DNA of 64,000 nt from contig NC_059504.1 in NCBI RefSeq assembly GCF_914767665.1, forward strand, positions 38,223,720-38,287,719, read 5' to 3'. The notes beneath the pieces were generated by a model that worked only from the letters and a program-made list of their open reading frames with translations, had not been told where the DNA came from and ran no database searches. Position 1 is the first letter of the stretch, and every line of letters starts with the position of its first letter. The position numbers and the translations under genes were made by a program. Positions 1-12,315 of this stretch are shown here, in pieces. Source of the stretch: Harmonia axyridis (taxonomy: Eukaryota > Arthropoda > Insecta > Coleoptera > Coccinellidae).

Positions 1-384
1 TCATTCTTCCACATCTTGTAGAACAAAATCGTGCGAGAATATATCAGAAACGCACAGTTTTCATGGTTATATTTTATTATTCTATGTTGGTAGTCCGAAC
101 TTTCCGCCACGGCTTTATCTGTCAATTCATCAATTTGCCTTGAAGAAATCAGTTCTGCCAACCAACATTTTTCAATGCAAAAATCACTAAAATATATTTA
201 TGGAAATATTTCATTAATTTCAATGAAAATGCAATGAATTAGAGAAAATAATGTATAATACTCGTACAGAAGGCTCATTCTACCACTCGTTCATTCCAAA
301 ACTCGCCACTTCGTGGCTCGTTTTTGAATTTTGAACTCGTGGAAGAATATCAATGCCTTCTGCACTTGTATTATAAATAACTAT
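1..384 (+). repeat. Foldback-type repeat, copy 1 (cut by window edge)
   Basis: This stretch is nearly identical to 32348-32741 and, inverted, to the arm at 32742-33133. Its last 130 bases form an imperfect hairpin centred on the GCCACTTCGTGGC region. The two sides both begin with TATAATAC and carry GAAGGC and CACTCGT motifs. No transposase is visible. The other strand of every copy can be read as a short hydrophilic frame, but this is probably only a consequence of high copy identity. I see a non-autonomous foldback or MITE-like family; its class is unknown. Confidence 0.7.
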
Positions 385-933
385 TCTACTTCTATAATTT
401 CTATTCGAATTAGAGATATTTCTTCTTACGAATCCTTACAAATCACCGATTTTTATAGGGTACTCACTTCTCACAAAATTTCTTTGAACAATAATTTACA
501 TTGTAGTATTTCAATATTCTTGATTTGCGAATGAACAGAAAATAATAATTTTGGTTATTGATGATATGGTATTCCTACAAAACACTGATTTACAAAAATA
601 ATTACAAAAAAGCAAAAAATTTTTTGAAGATCCAGTGAAGCATTACTTTTCGACAAAAGTTTAATCTATTGTTTTATTCCTAACTTCTGCTGATGACTCA
701 ATCATTCTCACAACACCGCTCATTATTTTTGTCCCTTCTCTGGGAAAATATTGACAGATTTCGAGAAAGTCACTTGTTGATGTTTCCCCTTAACCAACTG
801 AAATATCGAAATCAGTCTTTTCTTATTGCAAATACAACCTGACCACAACTGAACCACAGCTAGAATAGAACCTCCTTTTAAAAATCAAGAGCATAACATT
901 CACAATAAACTTTTAAAAGACACATATAACAGG
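385..933. other. AT-rich stretch, nothing recognised
   Basis: No coding similarity, repeat or structured element could be recognised here. Confidence 0.5.
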
Positions 934-2075
934 CCAATTGAAAAGTCCCCAGTCTACCATAGTAAAACAATTTTTTTTTTGGCAAAATTCGATTTTTTTA
1001 TTCAACATAGATGCCATCGAGGGCGATACAGCGATTATAGCGATCTTACAACTTTTCGATACCATTTTTGTAGTACGATTTGTCGTTCGCTTCAAAATAG
1101 TCCTCAATTTCGGCGATTACTTCGTCATTGACGCTAAATTTCTTTTCAGCGAGCATTCTTTGGTAGTCTGAGAACAGGAAAAGTCGCTGGGGGCCTGATC
1201 TGGCAAATACAGTGGATGCAGAAGCAATTCGAAGTCCAATTCATGAAATCATTGTTTTCATTGATTCGTGACTTGGCTCATTGTCTTGATGATACAGCAC
1301 CTTTTTTTTTGTATATTATACCTTGCGCATCCCAAAATACTGAAGTGTTGTTTCTCGCTTTGGATTCGGTTCATCGTGTGCAGTCCACCCAGCTGACTGT
1401 CGATTGGACTCCGGAGTGAAATGATGTAACTGCATGTTTCATCAATTGTCACATATCGAAGCAAAATCCAGGTTCACTGCACTCAAACAGCTTCAAACAC
1501 TACTCAGAATCATTAACATGTTGTTACTTTTGATCGATTGTGAGCTGGCGCGGCACCCATTTCGCACACAGATTTCTCATGTACAAATATTCGTGAATGA
1601 TATGATGTACCTATCTTCAAAATGTCTGCTATCTCGATCAACTTCACTTTACGGACATTTAAAATTATTTTGTGAACTTTTTTGTTTTTTCGTGTGTGAC
1701 GGCCTCTTCTGGGAGTCCACTGCGTTCGCCGTCTTCGGTGCTCATTTCACCACGTTTAAACTTAGCGTATCAATCAATGATGGTTAATTTTCCTGGTTCA
1801 GACCCTGGAAACTCTTCATCAAGCCAACATTCTGCTTCAACTGTATTTTTTTCCTTCAAAAAACAATACTTTATTAGCACACGAAATTATTTTTTTTTAA
1901 TCTTTGTTCAAATAACAAAAGTAGCTACACTCACAACGCAATATCTCACCACCTAAAATTCGGACTGCTGTCAAATTTTGACACGTATCTTTTGAAGGTT
2001 GGTAATAACTAAAAATCATATGGATATAATACTAGCACCGCCATCTGCGCATCAGACCGGGTACTTTTCAATTGA
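934..2075 (-). pseudogene. Decayed mariner element, near full length
   Basis: Terminal inverted repeats are visible: the left end begins CAATTGAAAAGTCCCCAGTCT and the right end, reverse complemented, begins CAATTGAAAAGTACCCGGTCT. Read on the minus strand, the interior carries a mariner-family transposase broken by many stops and frameshifts. A motif resembling RYVTIDET around the first catalytic Asp lies near 1440. The region before the third Asp (DNEPSH-like) lies near 1260, and the C-terminal stretch AEKKFSVNDEVIAEIEDYF lies near 1110-1160. The usual mariner tail (YNRCIALDGIYVE) is at about 1000-1040. The length of 1.14 kb is close to that of an intact mariner. The copy is old and cannot be functional. 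Subfamily assignment (SETMAR/cecropia-like) is tentative. Confidence 0.8.
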
Positions 2076-3555
2076 AATAATATAAGGAATAAGTACAGGA
2101 ATTGGAACCGGTTTCTATGTACGATCTTTAATTTTTTTTTTTGGGCACTGTTTCATTTTATGTAAATCATTGTTCTACACCCTATAGTCATCTTGCGACT
2201 AGTTAAGAAGCTCACACCTTCATTTACACCTTCCGATTTTCATTATTTCAAGTTTAATCGCTCACAAGATAAATAGGGCTAGAACTTTTGGTCAGTACTT
2301 GGTATTGGAATGATTATTCCCTTATTACCATTCCTAATTGAATTTATGTATATTTTGAAAAGCAGCCAGCATAGTCCTGCTCATTATAACCTAAAAACTG
2401 AAGAAATATGTTTGCTTCTTAAGAATCGTAAGAACTTGTTCATATTTGGATACAAATACATCCGCCCCAAATCGATTCACATCGTGAACCAGAAACGAAC
2501 TAATTAGCAACATTCTACGAATAATCAGGAAGATAAACAATGCCGGAACACCGGTGCGGAAGAAGATTCACGCGGGTCTAACGCAATATCCACCCGTAAC
2601 CCCAATAGGATCCAACAAGGTCCTATTGTCCTTCCACACATTATTATCAGAACAAACCTTTGCCGACGTTACGCCCTTTCTGGCGATGCCATTTCCTAAG
2701 GGCAACGCTGTCTGTCCTGCAGGTCTCTTCCTGTCCTGTACCGGTCGCCTCCGTGATGTATGCCTAGATGCCAGGTGACCCTCGCCAAAGTTGACAGAGC
2801 TAAACCATAGTTAAACTGATTTAATTGCTTGAATGATTTATGATTGGGGTATAACGAGACCATATTCTCCAGCTATTGTTTGCATGCTTCCTGCTCGAAG
2901 GAATTTGCGGGGCAACTAGTAGATACCTACTCGAATCGTAGGTAAGGGAACAATAGTATAGTCTGTTTGTAAAACGGCTTGCGAACTATGTACAAGTCAT
3001 GCGTGTGAGTTGTTCTGATCTATCGGAGCTGAAAGGTCGAAATGTAAGTTCGCCCCCTGTATTGCTCTTTGTGTTTCAATAGAGGATGACCAAATTTCAG
3101 GAAACTAGCAGGAATTTATAATTTGATAGATCTTGTCTACCGAAACTCAATGTAGATATGATAAAACAATTACATCGCATCCCAGTATCATTTAAAGAAA
3201 GATAATTGGAAAAGAAGTAATCAATATTTTCGTGACCATATATTCGATGGAATAGAGAATGTGTATATATGAAGAATAAAAATTTCAATATCCATGTGTA
3301 ATCTGTTGTTGATATTGTTATCAGAAATGAAAACCAATAAAATGAGGAAAATCCCATAAAACTTCGCGCGAGATAGATGTGAGAGGTGACCGAGTGGCTC
3401 GATCCTTGGCTAATTGCGGTTTTGTTCAAGAAATCGATTACTCAACAATCCTTCCTTTTTTGGACCAAAGCTTTTCAATAATTTATATTGCCTAAATAAC
3501 TGATAAAAAAAAATCAAAACTGAAGTTAAAAAATTCTCCAAAATTCACAAAAGTT
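2076..3555. other. Unique sequence with a GC-richer island at 2545-2785
   Basis: Most of this stretch shows nothing recognisable. Bases 2545-2785 are clearly less AT-rich than the surroundings and contain an open plus-strand frame of 74 residues (2554-2778) without any family resemblance. It could be an exon, a processed fragment or a conserved regulatory island; no splice evidence decides between these. Confidence 0.3.
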
Positions 3556-3559
3556 TTCT

Positions 3560-4135
3560 TCTGCTGAGAGCCATTACATCCACAAAAGCTAACTGTATGC
3601 GTCCAATTTGGTCTCGAATTTGTTCTATTCGATTGAATGGCCACTATTTCTTTGAAAATAAAGAAGGTGTCACTCAAACAGTAAATTCTCGCATACAATT
3701 CTTTCGGCATCAATGAAATGGAATTGGAAGAGATGTGGTTTCTGCTAGATGGCGCAACAAGCCACACAACACGACCTGTTTTGGCTTTATTGCATGAAAA
3801 ATTCCCATGACACATTATTTCTCGTTTTTGGCGATGTGAATTGGAAAAAAATTTCTGTGGTATATCGCCTTTGAATTTTTTTTTATGAGTTTATGAGAAG
3901 GATCGTATTTATGCAGATTATCTACAGTTTATTGAGTTTCGGAAAGCCAACAATTATTGTCCGAAATGTGCCGGCGAGTCATAGAAAATCACCTCATAAG
4001 TATCGAATCCTATAAGAGATTCCACGGACGATATTTAAATGATGTTGTATTTCACCCATAATGGCAAGGTCCAATTATCATATTGAAATAAAAATCTGAT
4101 CGATATTCTAAATGGAAGTGTGTTTTATTTACGTT
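3560..4135 (+). pseudogene. Fossil mariner/IS630-like transposase, C-terminal part
   Basis: Plus-strand reading frames with several shifts contain HPQKLTV near 3580, a segment resembling ENKEGVTQTVNSRI near 3655-3700, and MELEEMWF followed by DGATSHTTRPVLALLHEKFP at 3717-3809. The last is the typical second-Asp region of DDE_3-type transposases. The tail near 4060-4130 (aatggcaaggtc to tgtgttttattt) matches the fragment at 59080-59150, so both derive from the same 3' end. Stops and indels show an old, inactive copy. Confidence 0.75.
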
Positions 4136-4242
4136 TACCTTCGAAACCACCAAATAGATAACCGTTTATCAAAATTGAGAAAAATTATAAGATAGAGCAT
4201 GGCAGGAACAGCTTTTATCTAGGCATGTTGCTTTGGACATAG

Positions 4243-4714
4243 TATAAGGAAAGGATATTAAGCCAGTGTAGTGCTTTTTCGATTTTGTTGATGTTGAGCG
4301 CCATCTAGCTGTACTCACGTTTTACTCGAATTTTACTGTCAAAAATTGGTCCGTAAAGTGGAGCCCTCTGAAAAAATCGGTGTTATTTTGAAGAACTAAA
4401 ATATTTGAAATAGAGTGGTTGGAAGATTTCTATATTTTGATATTTTTTCTGCTCTGTAATAAGCATTTACGCCAGTGGCGTGGATTTGTGATAACTTAAT
4501 AATAACATAAAAATTGTTGGCAATGTCATGCGACCCCTTTTCAACCACGCCACTGAATGAATTATCGTATTATTTCTGCACCATCTATAGCTCATGATTC
4601 AGCGCTATCTATTATCGAGTTACTTCTCCAAATCCAAATCCAACTACAGTAGCGACCCCTGGTGACTATTTCCTTGCCGTCAAACGGCGGTTGGCTTACT
4701 ATCCTTTCCTTATA
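4243..4714. repeat. MITE with about 26-bp terminal inverted repeats
   Basis: The left end (TATAAGGAAAGGATATTAAGCC from 4243) and the right end (GGCTTACTATCCTTTCCTTATA, ending at 4714) are inverted copies with one or two mismatches. No coding capacity is visible between them. This is probably a non-autonomous DNA transposon of unknown superfamily. A smaller inverted-repeat element (4473-4555) sits inside. Confidence 0.55.
4473..4555. repeat. Short hAT-like inverted-repeat element
   Basis: The ends CAGTGGCGTGG and CCACGCCACTG are perfect inverted repeats with the CAGTGGC start common in hAT elements. No matching 8-bp duplication flanks it, so the boundaries or class could be wrong. Confidence 0.4.
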
Positions 4715-6406
4715 ATATGCTTTGGACTACCTAACTATGTGAACTATGTTGAATTTATAATTGGGTTATTTGAGATTTAATTGTATTTTCAAAACTAGAA
4801 ATAGAATGAATAAGTAATATGAAATAAAATGATTTCTGAGAGAAATCCAGAGAGAAATAAATCAAGCAACTTTGAGTTCAAAAAAATAAACATCAATTTC
4901 AATTCGACTGAATGAATTCTTGCATTGACAGGAAAATCCCATGTTTGATTGCGAGCAGACTCAATATACTTATGAATTTTGCTCCCCCAAATAGGGGATG
5001 CATGTTTGCAAAGCAGCAATAAATCTTTACGAGTCCAGTTAATGGATCGGTCGAGTCGATTCAATTCCTTGAAGAGCTGCTTATTAGGAAAATGAGAAAA
5101 TTGAGGTTTATACCACACTAGTGCTATTTGGATGCATCAGTGGATTGCAATTTAGGTTCTAAATTGGTGAAATTCGACCGCTCTCTAGCCAGCAATTTTC
5201 AATCGTTCAGATTCGAGTTGAAGTTATCAGTACATTGAATCTATGGAGTACATGAGTTTACTAATGGAAATTGATTTTAGGAGCAGAAGTTCTAGTCTCT
5301 GACTGTTTTATAGGGATGAAGGAGCAGAACGATCGTTGTCGATTAATTTGATACATGATGAAAAATGTAGCTTCCCTGATATGAAGTCAGAAATTTTTGA
5401 AAGTTTGTTCATTCATGCACTCTTGGAGAACATATAACTGCAACACTATCAAATGTCATTCATCTGACTTCACATCAGAACTCTCCTCATTTTTTTTTCA
5501 TTATACTGATTGAATTTAATATAATTCTGACGGAATTTTGCAAGAAGCATGGTCCAGAGGATTAGATCAGATTGAAATTTGGCGAAAAGGTTGAAATAGT
5601 TATTTCAACAAACAACATTTTAACTCTGTCGAGTTTGTGATCACGGAAATGTTGACTACTAAATTTTCGTATTTTTCTTCAATTTCTTATGATGATGGTT
5701 ACGTCATCAATATAAAAAATATTGTGAAACTGGTATTCTACATTCAAATGAATATTTTATCTCGATCGAATTTTAGGTGTTGAAATTGATAGGCAGATTA
5801 TCATCATTAACAAACGTAACTGCGGTCTTTGAGTTCCGAACCTTCCATTTTCAGAATTTAGGACATCATATTCAAGAGTCATTGCATTTATTTTCGACTG
5901 ATCTAACGGACATACATGCTTGAATTCGACCACTATTGGGATTTTATTGTTTGAGACCCTTCCCAGCTGAAAACTCGAATATAACAGAATATTGTGACAA
6001 AATGATCTGTTCAGGGAATGCGTGCTCATAAAAAGATTATTTTAATGAAGCAAAGACAATCATTGTATCGGTACATACGGAAGCAAGTCTATTTTCTGCA
6101 CATGCTAATCTTCGGGGCTGAGGATGAGAAGACGGCTTGACTTATCTAACTTTATCGAATAATCTAGACGTACAAGTCTTCATCATAATTATTTTCCGTT
6201 CAGAAGGCATTTTGAATATTTCGGAATATCCTTTAGAAAGAAATAAAACGAAAGAATGATCGCATTCACAAATTCTCATTCTCGTATCAGTATTAGATTA
6301 GAGATTGCGAGGATCAATAGTTTTCGACAGTAGTAGGAAAAAGTGTTATCAGATATCGAAAATCAGTTTATGGAGTTGAAAAATGTAAATAGATCAATTC
6401 GATTTT
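4715..6406. other. Unique AT-rich sequence, nothing recognised
   Basis: Short open frames (for example 4795-5118 and 5757-6029, minus) show no family resemblance and look like chance frames. No repeat copy from elsewhere in the window was seen here. Confidence 0.5.
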
Positions 6407-6805
6407 TTTTTTATATCCTTTATTGAAATTTACAATCTACTATACACAACTATCAAGTAAATGTGATGAATTTAAAATGACATGTAAAAGTTATCAAACA
6501 TATCGACACTTCTTATTCACAAGACTTCAATTGAAGTCAATTGGCTAAGTTTTCTGTAGTCTCCTTCTGTTGAATGGGTTTTCTGCTAGTTGGACTATTA
6601 TGCTGTTTTCATGCCCTTCCAGATTTTGTTTATATTTTATTGATCGTTTTTTGATTTCCTCATTAATAAATTGGATTTTCAAATTATTAAGTATCGTCAA
6701 GTTGGAAACGTACCAAGGTGCATCTGTTAACGATCGAAGTATTTTGGATTGCAATCTCAGTATTATTTAGTTATTTGAGGCCTTGGCACATCCCCAGAAT
6801 CAATT
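6407..6805 (-). pseudogene. Jockey-type LINE 3' end (5'-truncated)
   Basis: On the minus strand a frame reads WGCAKASNN, a stop, then LQSKILRSLTDAPWYVSN and NRRRLQKT (6545-6754). This is the classic C-terminal end of Jockey-clade reverse transcriptase proteins. An AATAAA signal and a run of ten A follow downstream on the minus strand (plus 6407-6430), as expected for a reverse-transcribed poly(A) tail. The element is truncated upstream of about 6800, the usual fate of LINE insertions. In-frame stops show it is dead. Confidence 0.85.
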
Positions 6806-6975
6806 CGAATAAGTTGAATATTTATTCTATACAGACAAATCTCAGAATCGTGACACTATCATATTACTCATAATTCATTCAATAGGTATATGAACTCAAA
6901 ACTTTGAGTCACTTGGAAGTACAGGAATGATATTTTCTTATATTCATGTGTGATGTCCAAATATTCACATATCAA

Positions 6976-7400
6976 CTGAAGTGGTTGTTTACTATATTAT
7001 ATATACATCTGTAGTGACCCTTTGCTAGTCCTGCAAAGTTACCCATAACACGCTGAAATTGTCGGTTTACTTTAGAATGCAGCAAAGCAGCACCAAGCGC
7101 GGTTATAATTTGGATGGTTGAACGCTTAGGAATACTTAGTGCTGTAAGCTGTGAGTGTATTGCCTTCAGGAGAGGTCCTCTGCCCTATAGAAATGGAAGG
7201 TATATTTGGCAGAGATCACTGAGTGCCAAACTGACGATTCTAGCAGTGCTCTGAAACAACGCAATCCTCTCAAAAAATTAGCTTGGATTGAGTACGTCTC
7301 GCCAAAAATTGTATTTGGAATATTCAGAATGCACCAGAAATATAAGCAGATAATTTATACGTGTCTATTTTTTTTTATGAAAAATACTCGTACATATAAA
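6976..7400 (+). repeat. Diverged copy of the 556-bp repeat family
   Basis: This stretch is similar along its length to the tandem units at 10204-11436. Shared landmarks are GTGGTTGTT upstream, TGTAGTGACC or TGTAGTTACC, AAGCAGC, CTATAGAAATGGAAG, TTTGGCAGAGAT and ATATTCAGAATG. No protein is encoded. A reverse-complement fragment of the same family lies at 13342-13394. Confidence 0.7.
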
Positions 7401-10203
7401 CTACTGTTTATATATTTAAATATTCGATCAACATGCCTGTTGATATCATAATAAAACCGTATATAAACGCTTAAAAAATACATTGAGAAAATAAACATTA
7501 TTTTCGCGGCATTTTTACTGATATTGAGGGATTGGTTACCCAACCATTTCACAACGTTATATCAACGTCCCTGTGCTCATTGGGTTATTTACTGAAAATG
7601 TCAACACCTTTGTCGAAGCACCGTCAAACAGGAGACGTTCTGTGAATCTGTTTGCCTACTTCAAACTTAAGTTGAATAATTATTCAAGGAAGATGTTCCG
7701 GTTCTAAGGAACAAATAATACACTATAGTCCCCTCAGCGACGTTTTGCCGTTTGATTTCAAGCTACAAATTGAACACTTCATGAAAATCATATCCATTAC
7801 ACAATAAAGAAGTTAGCTTGAAGCTCTAAAAAGACGTCAAATAAACTTCAAAACCTGGCTAGGCAAAGCATAGTCCGTTATCTATTCCTTAGAACCGAAC
7901 TAACCTTCTTGAATCTCACCTCAGAAAAGGATTGAATTACATATTCAATAAGTACGTATATAAAACTGAAAACTCTAAATACTCCATATTTACCGGAATA
8001 AAGAGAAATGATGTTCATTGTTGAATTAGTTTTTTTCCATCTCATGTCATTCCTAAAGTTCATTTTTGTTTCTGTTAAGCGAAGTCAAACTCCGAAATAC
8101 AAACTATTCATTTTTTTTTTATTTACGCCAATCCCCATCTGCAATCTATAAACAAAACCCTTCAATCACAGAGAGTCGGAAAATACGCGAAACTGAAAAT
8201 AATCGACGTACAAACATAATCGCAGATAAAACAGATTAAATTCAGAAATGACGGCATGTCACGTGAATAAAAGCGTCGCTCAGCTCAATCTGGACCATCC
8301 CGATCCAGAATAACGTTCCATTTTCATTTCGCATTTCGTTGTTAACTCCAGTGCGGGGAGAAGCGCGTTCTTATTAAAACGAGTAATTCGAATGCGCGGC
8401 GTGGAGGTAATTTATTATATTTATTACTATATATCTATGGAAATGTTTCCTCTTCACCTCCCGCGCGCCGGCACATTTATCATGTAAGAGCCGGGAGGCA
8501 GTGTTACTATTTAATAACATCCCCTAAATGTGTTTTATTGTTTTTATGCCTAGCGACCGGGTAACGCTGGCCGTTAGTCGGCTCACGGAATAAACGTTTT
8601 TGTCCGCAGATGGGGACCCTCGGTTATAGTATTTCCTGTGCTGTACCTGGAATCGTCATTTGTGCGTTGTGAGTAGAGTTCATTAGCGAAATTCCGTACA
8701 GAAGTCTCTTCACAAATCGGCGATAAACCTATTATATTATTATTTTTTCTCCGATTGACATCAAATATTATTCTTGCAGACAAATATCAGTCAGCAATGT
8801 ATTAGTTTTCCTGAATATGCAGCAAAATGATTATTTTCAGTGGGAATAAAACATTCGACATTTTCTGACAATCAATATTTTTGCAGCCTCCCTTTTCTCT
8901 GGAGGAGTAAGTCGCTATCACTGTCCAAAATATAAATATACCGATATTTTTCCACAAAACTGACAGAAATTTGATAAGTTGTCCAACGACATATAATAAT
9001 TATGGACATTCTGAATAATTTCTTAGTATTTCTCGCACTTATTTTTGATAAGGGAAGACTTGTTCCTCATTTTGATTTATCCTACACATGTTTCAGCCCG
9101 AGAAAATACCTTATAATTGAAATAACACACAAAAAACAAGTAATAAATAATAATTATGTGGAATAATCGTGGCCAACGTGCGGTAGGTAAACGAGACCCT
9201 TTTTATGAAGACGATGTAAGGTCCGGCACTTGACACTAGATTTGGAGGCGTCTAGCGTAAGTGCGGAATTTATTGGTTCAGATTTGTGAAATCTGGATGA
9301 TGGAAATATATTTTTGTACAAGTCGATACTTAGGTGCAGTCTCGACCTCAGGCGATAAGAAAATATTTTATAGGGTGTTTAAAATTAGTATCGAAGTTTG
9401 TTGAGTGGTCTCCTTATAGGAACATTCGATCCGTGGGAAGAGAAAACTTGGCAACCACGGAAAAAAATCCAAGACGTTTTTTTTTAAGGTACTCCCATCG
9501 GGACAGGAAATAAGTAACCTTAAGCCAAATCTTAGACAATTAATCATTAATTTTGAGGGAGTTGAGGACAACACAGGAGGAGTTCGTCGCGGAAGTTAGA
9601 GTTAGTTACGGGGAGTTCAGGGAAACTCAAGAATCGGTTCGGGAGGAAGAGTTAGTCACGGGGAGTTCAGGGAAACTCAAGAATTGGTCACGGGCATTAG
9701 GAACTCAAGAGTTAGTTGTTCGTCAGGAAATTAGAAGTTAGTGGTTAAAAGTAGATCGTGGAAACCTGTAGTTAGTAGTAATTAGTCAGTATAAGTATTT
9801 TGGAAGCTTAGTTTTGAAACTTTTTTTTGTGGTTCTGTCACGGGTTGATCCTTCGGGATACATTTCGCGACAGTGAAGTGAAAAAGAATTTCCGCCGTCT
9901 ATTTCAAGTGAAGTATATTACAATACATTTGAAGGATTATTCATTTCGAGAAGTAAAAGGTAGCAAGTCAAGAAATCAAAATTTTTTTTTGTTTCGTCCA
10001 AAGTTCTGAAATCTCCAGTTTAGTTTATGTGAAGTTTTTAGGGAATAAAAGAGACCTACCAGTTGAAGGCAAGTCCTACGAAGATTTTTTGTTAGTAAAA
10101 TTATAAAAGAGCTTATGCCTTTTATTTACCACTAGACCTGTTCTCAAAGAAAAAACTTAGTTTAACACTGTCCCTAGTGCGACAGGCCTTACCCACACTT
10201 CTT
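7401..10203. other. Unique sequence with a GC-richer island at 8225-8620
   Basis: No gene was recognised. Bases 8225-8620 are locally GC-richer, unlike the flanks, and contain TTTATTGTTTTTATG and TTTAATAACAT stretches of the kind homeodomain factors bind. I infer only that this might be conserved regulatory DNA. The remainder shows nothing beyond a short tandem repeat at 9597-9690. Confidence 0.3.
9597..9690 (+). repeat. Two tandem copies of an about 52-bp unit
   Basis: The string GGGGAGTTCAGGGAAACTCA occurs at about 9610 and again at about 9660, preceded in both cases by AGAGTTAGT and followed by AGAAT. A weaker third echo (GAACTCAAGAGTTAGTT) follows. Confidence 0.8.
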
Positions 10204-11436
10204 CTCGTCGCATTTGTATTTTGCAGTTGAGGATCTTGGCTTATGTCCCTATTAAATACATCGTTTTGCTGATTCGACTCAATTGAAACTGGACAGAGAT
10301 AAGTAGTGGTTGTTCACTTTATTGAATAAACATTTGTAGTTACCTCTCTGCTAGTCTAGTATAGTCATCAATAACATTCTGAAATTGTCAGTTCACGTTA
10401 GAATATGAAGCGAAGCAGCGCCGAGTGCGGTTAGGACTTGGTAGGTTGACCGCTTAGAAACACCGCGTACTAATAGCATTAAGTTTATTTGATAAGGGCA
10501 AAGTTCTCCGCTCTATAAAAATGGAAGATATATTTGGCAGAGATCAACGAGTACCATCAGCGATTTCAAGATAAAACGACACAATTCCCTTCAAAAAATT
10601 AGCTTGAGTCAAGTAAGTCTCGTCGAACATTGTATCTGAAATATTCAGAATGTACCAGAAATATAACATGAAGAATTCATACGTGTCTGTTCTTTGTTAT
10701 GTAGAATATTTGAAGCTCGAAGTGTTATGCAAGACGCCAAAATATCGCTACATCACCGTTTTCAACTGTGTATTTTTCAGTTAGAGATCTTGGCTCTAGT
10801 GCCTATAAAATACATAATTTTTGTTGATTCGGCTAAATCGAAACTGGACAGATATAAGTAGTGGTTGTTCATTATATTAAAATATACATTTGTAGTTACC
10901 TCTTTGCTAGTCCATCATTGTCACCCATAACACTCTGAAATTGCCAGTTCACGTTAGAATATGAAGCCAAGCAGCGCCGAGTGCGGTTAGGACTTGAATG
11001 GTTGACCGCTTAGAAACACCGCGTGCTTATAGCTCTAAATTTATTTCTTGAGGGCAAAGTTATCCGCTCTATAAAAATTGAAGATATATTTGGTATAGAT
11101 CTCCGAGTGCCATACTGACGATTCTATCAGCGATTTCAAGGTGAAACAACGCAATCCTCTCAAAAATTTACCTTGAGTCGAGTATGTCTCCCGAACATTG
11201 TATCTGAAATATTCAGAATGTACCAGAAATATAACTTGAAGAATTCAAACGTGTCTGTTTTTTGTCATGTGAAATACTTGAAGCGCGAAGTGATATGTAA
11301 GACGCCAAAATATCGCTACGTCGCCGTTTTCAACTTATTGCTTCTGTATTTTTCAGTTAGAGATCTTATCTCAAGTTCCTATTAAATACATCATTTCTGC
11401 TGATTCGACTAAATTAAAACTGGGAAAAGATAAGTA
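10204..11436 (+). repeat. Tandem array of a 556-bp unit (2.2 copies)
   Basis: The landmark TGTAGTTACCTCT occurs at 10335 and 10891, giving a period of 556 bp. A partial unit precedes (10204-10334) and the second unit ends near 11436. Each unit carries CTCTATAAAAATGGAAGATATA, which could be a TATA promoter, and no ORF of note. The continuity of the unit across the TGTAGT landmark argues against this being an LTR boundary. It may be a satellite or a tandemly arranged non-autonomous element. Confidence 0.8.
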
Positions 11437-11439
11437 TTT

Positions 11440-11885
11440 TTACCTTAGAATTGTGTTTAGTGATGAAGCTCATTGCTGTTTAAATGGCTTTGTCAATATT
11501 CAAAATTGCCATATATGGAGCAAAAAATCCTCAAGCCATTGAAGAATCACAATTACATCCATTAAAATCGCTTTTTTGGTGAGGTTTACACACTAGCGCC
11601 ATCATCGATCTTTATTTCTTTTGGAATGAGGAAGCACCTTTGATTGAGATGAATGGCGAGCGCAATCGAACAATGCTGACTAATTTTTTGTTTCCACAAA
11701 TTAATCAGCTGAACATCGACTTCATTTGACTCCGACAAGACGGCATTACTTGCCATACAACGCGCTCAACAATCTATTGATATCAAAATCAATTTGGTGA
11801 CAACTTTATTTCCAAGAGTGGTCCTGTTAACTGACCCTCTCATTCGAGCAACTTCATCCTTCTCAATTACTCTTTTCCATCATCT
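11440..11885 (+). pseudogene. Fossil IS630/mariner-like transposase (first of two)
   Basis: Plus-strand frames read FSDEAHCCLNGFVNIQNCHIW at about 11456-11520 and MNGERNRTMLTNFLFPQINQ at about 11650-11710. RQDGITCHTTRST follows at about 11735-11775. These match the first and second catalytic Asp regions of the family seen at 31155 and 63341. The copy contains stops and frameshifts. It directly abuts the end of the 556-bp array. Confidence 0.75.
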
Positions 11886-11889
11886 ACGT

Positions 11890-12315
11890 GACACTGGTGA
11901 GATTTTTTGGCTGGAGGTGTGATTAGACTTAACTTATTCAAAAATGAGGCTGGTGCAACTGTTGCGTTGAATGCATTGCGCTAACAATAAGCGATGATTA
12001 ATAATTTTTTAGAGCTGGAATTTGATGAAATGGATGTGGAAGGTATTTATTTTCAACAAGACAGCGCTTAGTTGCATACAAGCAATGAAACATTCGCAAT
12101 TTTACTGAAAAAAGTTTTCTGGCTGTGTTATTTGTCTGAGAGGTGATCAAAATTTGCCATTGAGATTTTGTAAAATAACAACTTCAGACTTTTTTTGGGT
12201 GCCACGTGAGAAATGAGTTATATGGCATTGCTTGAAAATCGATTCAAGACTGCAAAGATGGAATTCGTGAATTTATTGGACATACAACCGAATGTGCGAA
12301 TTGGTCAAAAATATA
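11890..12315 (+). pseudogene. Fossil IS630/mariner-like transposase (second of two)
   Basis: A second, independent copy follows directly. It contains LFKNEAGATVALNAL near 11930-11980, LEFDEMDVEGIYFQQDSA near 12015-12070, SNETFAILLKKVF near 12085-12120 and a C-terminal stretch ALLENRFKTAKMEFVNLLDIQ near 12220-12290. Stops interrupt the frame at several points. Because its sequence starts again upstream of the second Asp region, it is not the continuation of the previous fossil. Confidence 0.75.

Noticed and set aside
4473..4555. 83-bp hAT MITE with full support
   Set aside because: Inverted ends are perfect but there is no 8-bp duplication, so it is listed only with low confidence.
7010..7016. 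TGTAGT as an LTR start in the 556-bp repeat
   Set aside because: Homology between copies continues upstream of the motif, so it is not a terminus.
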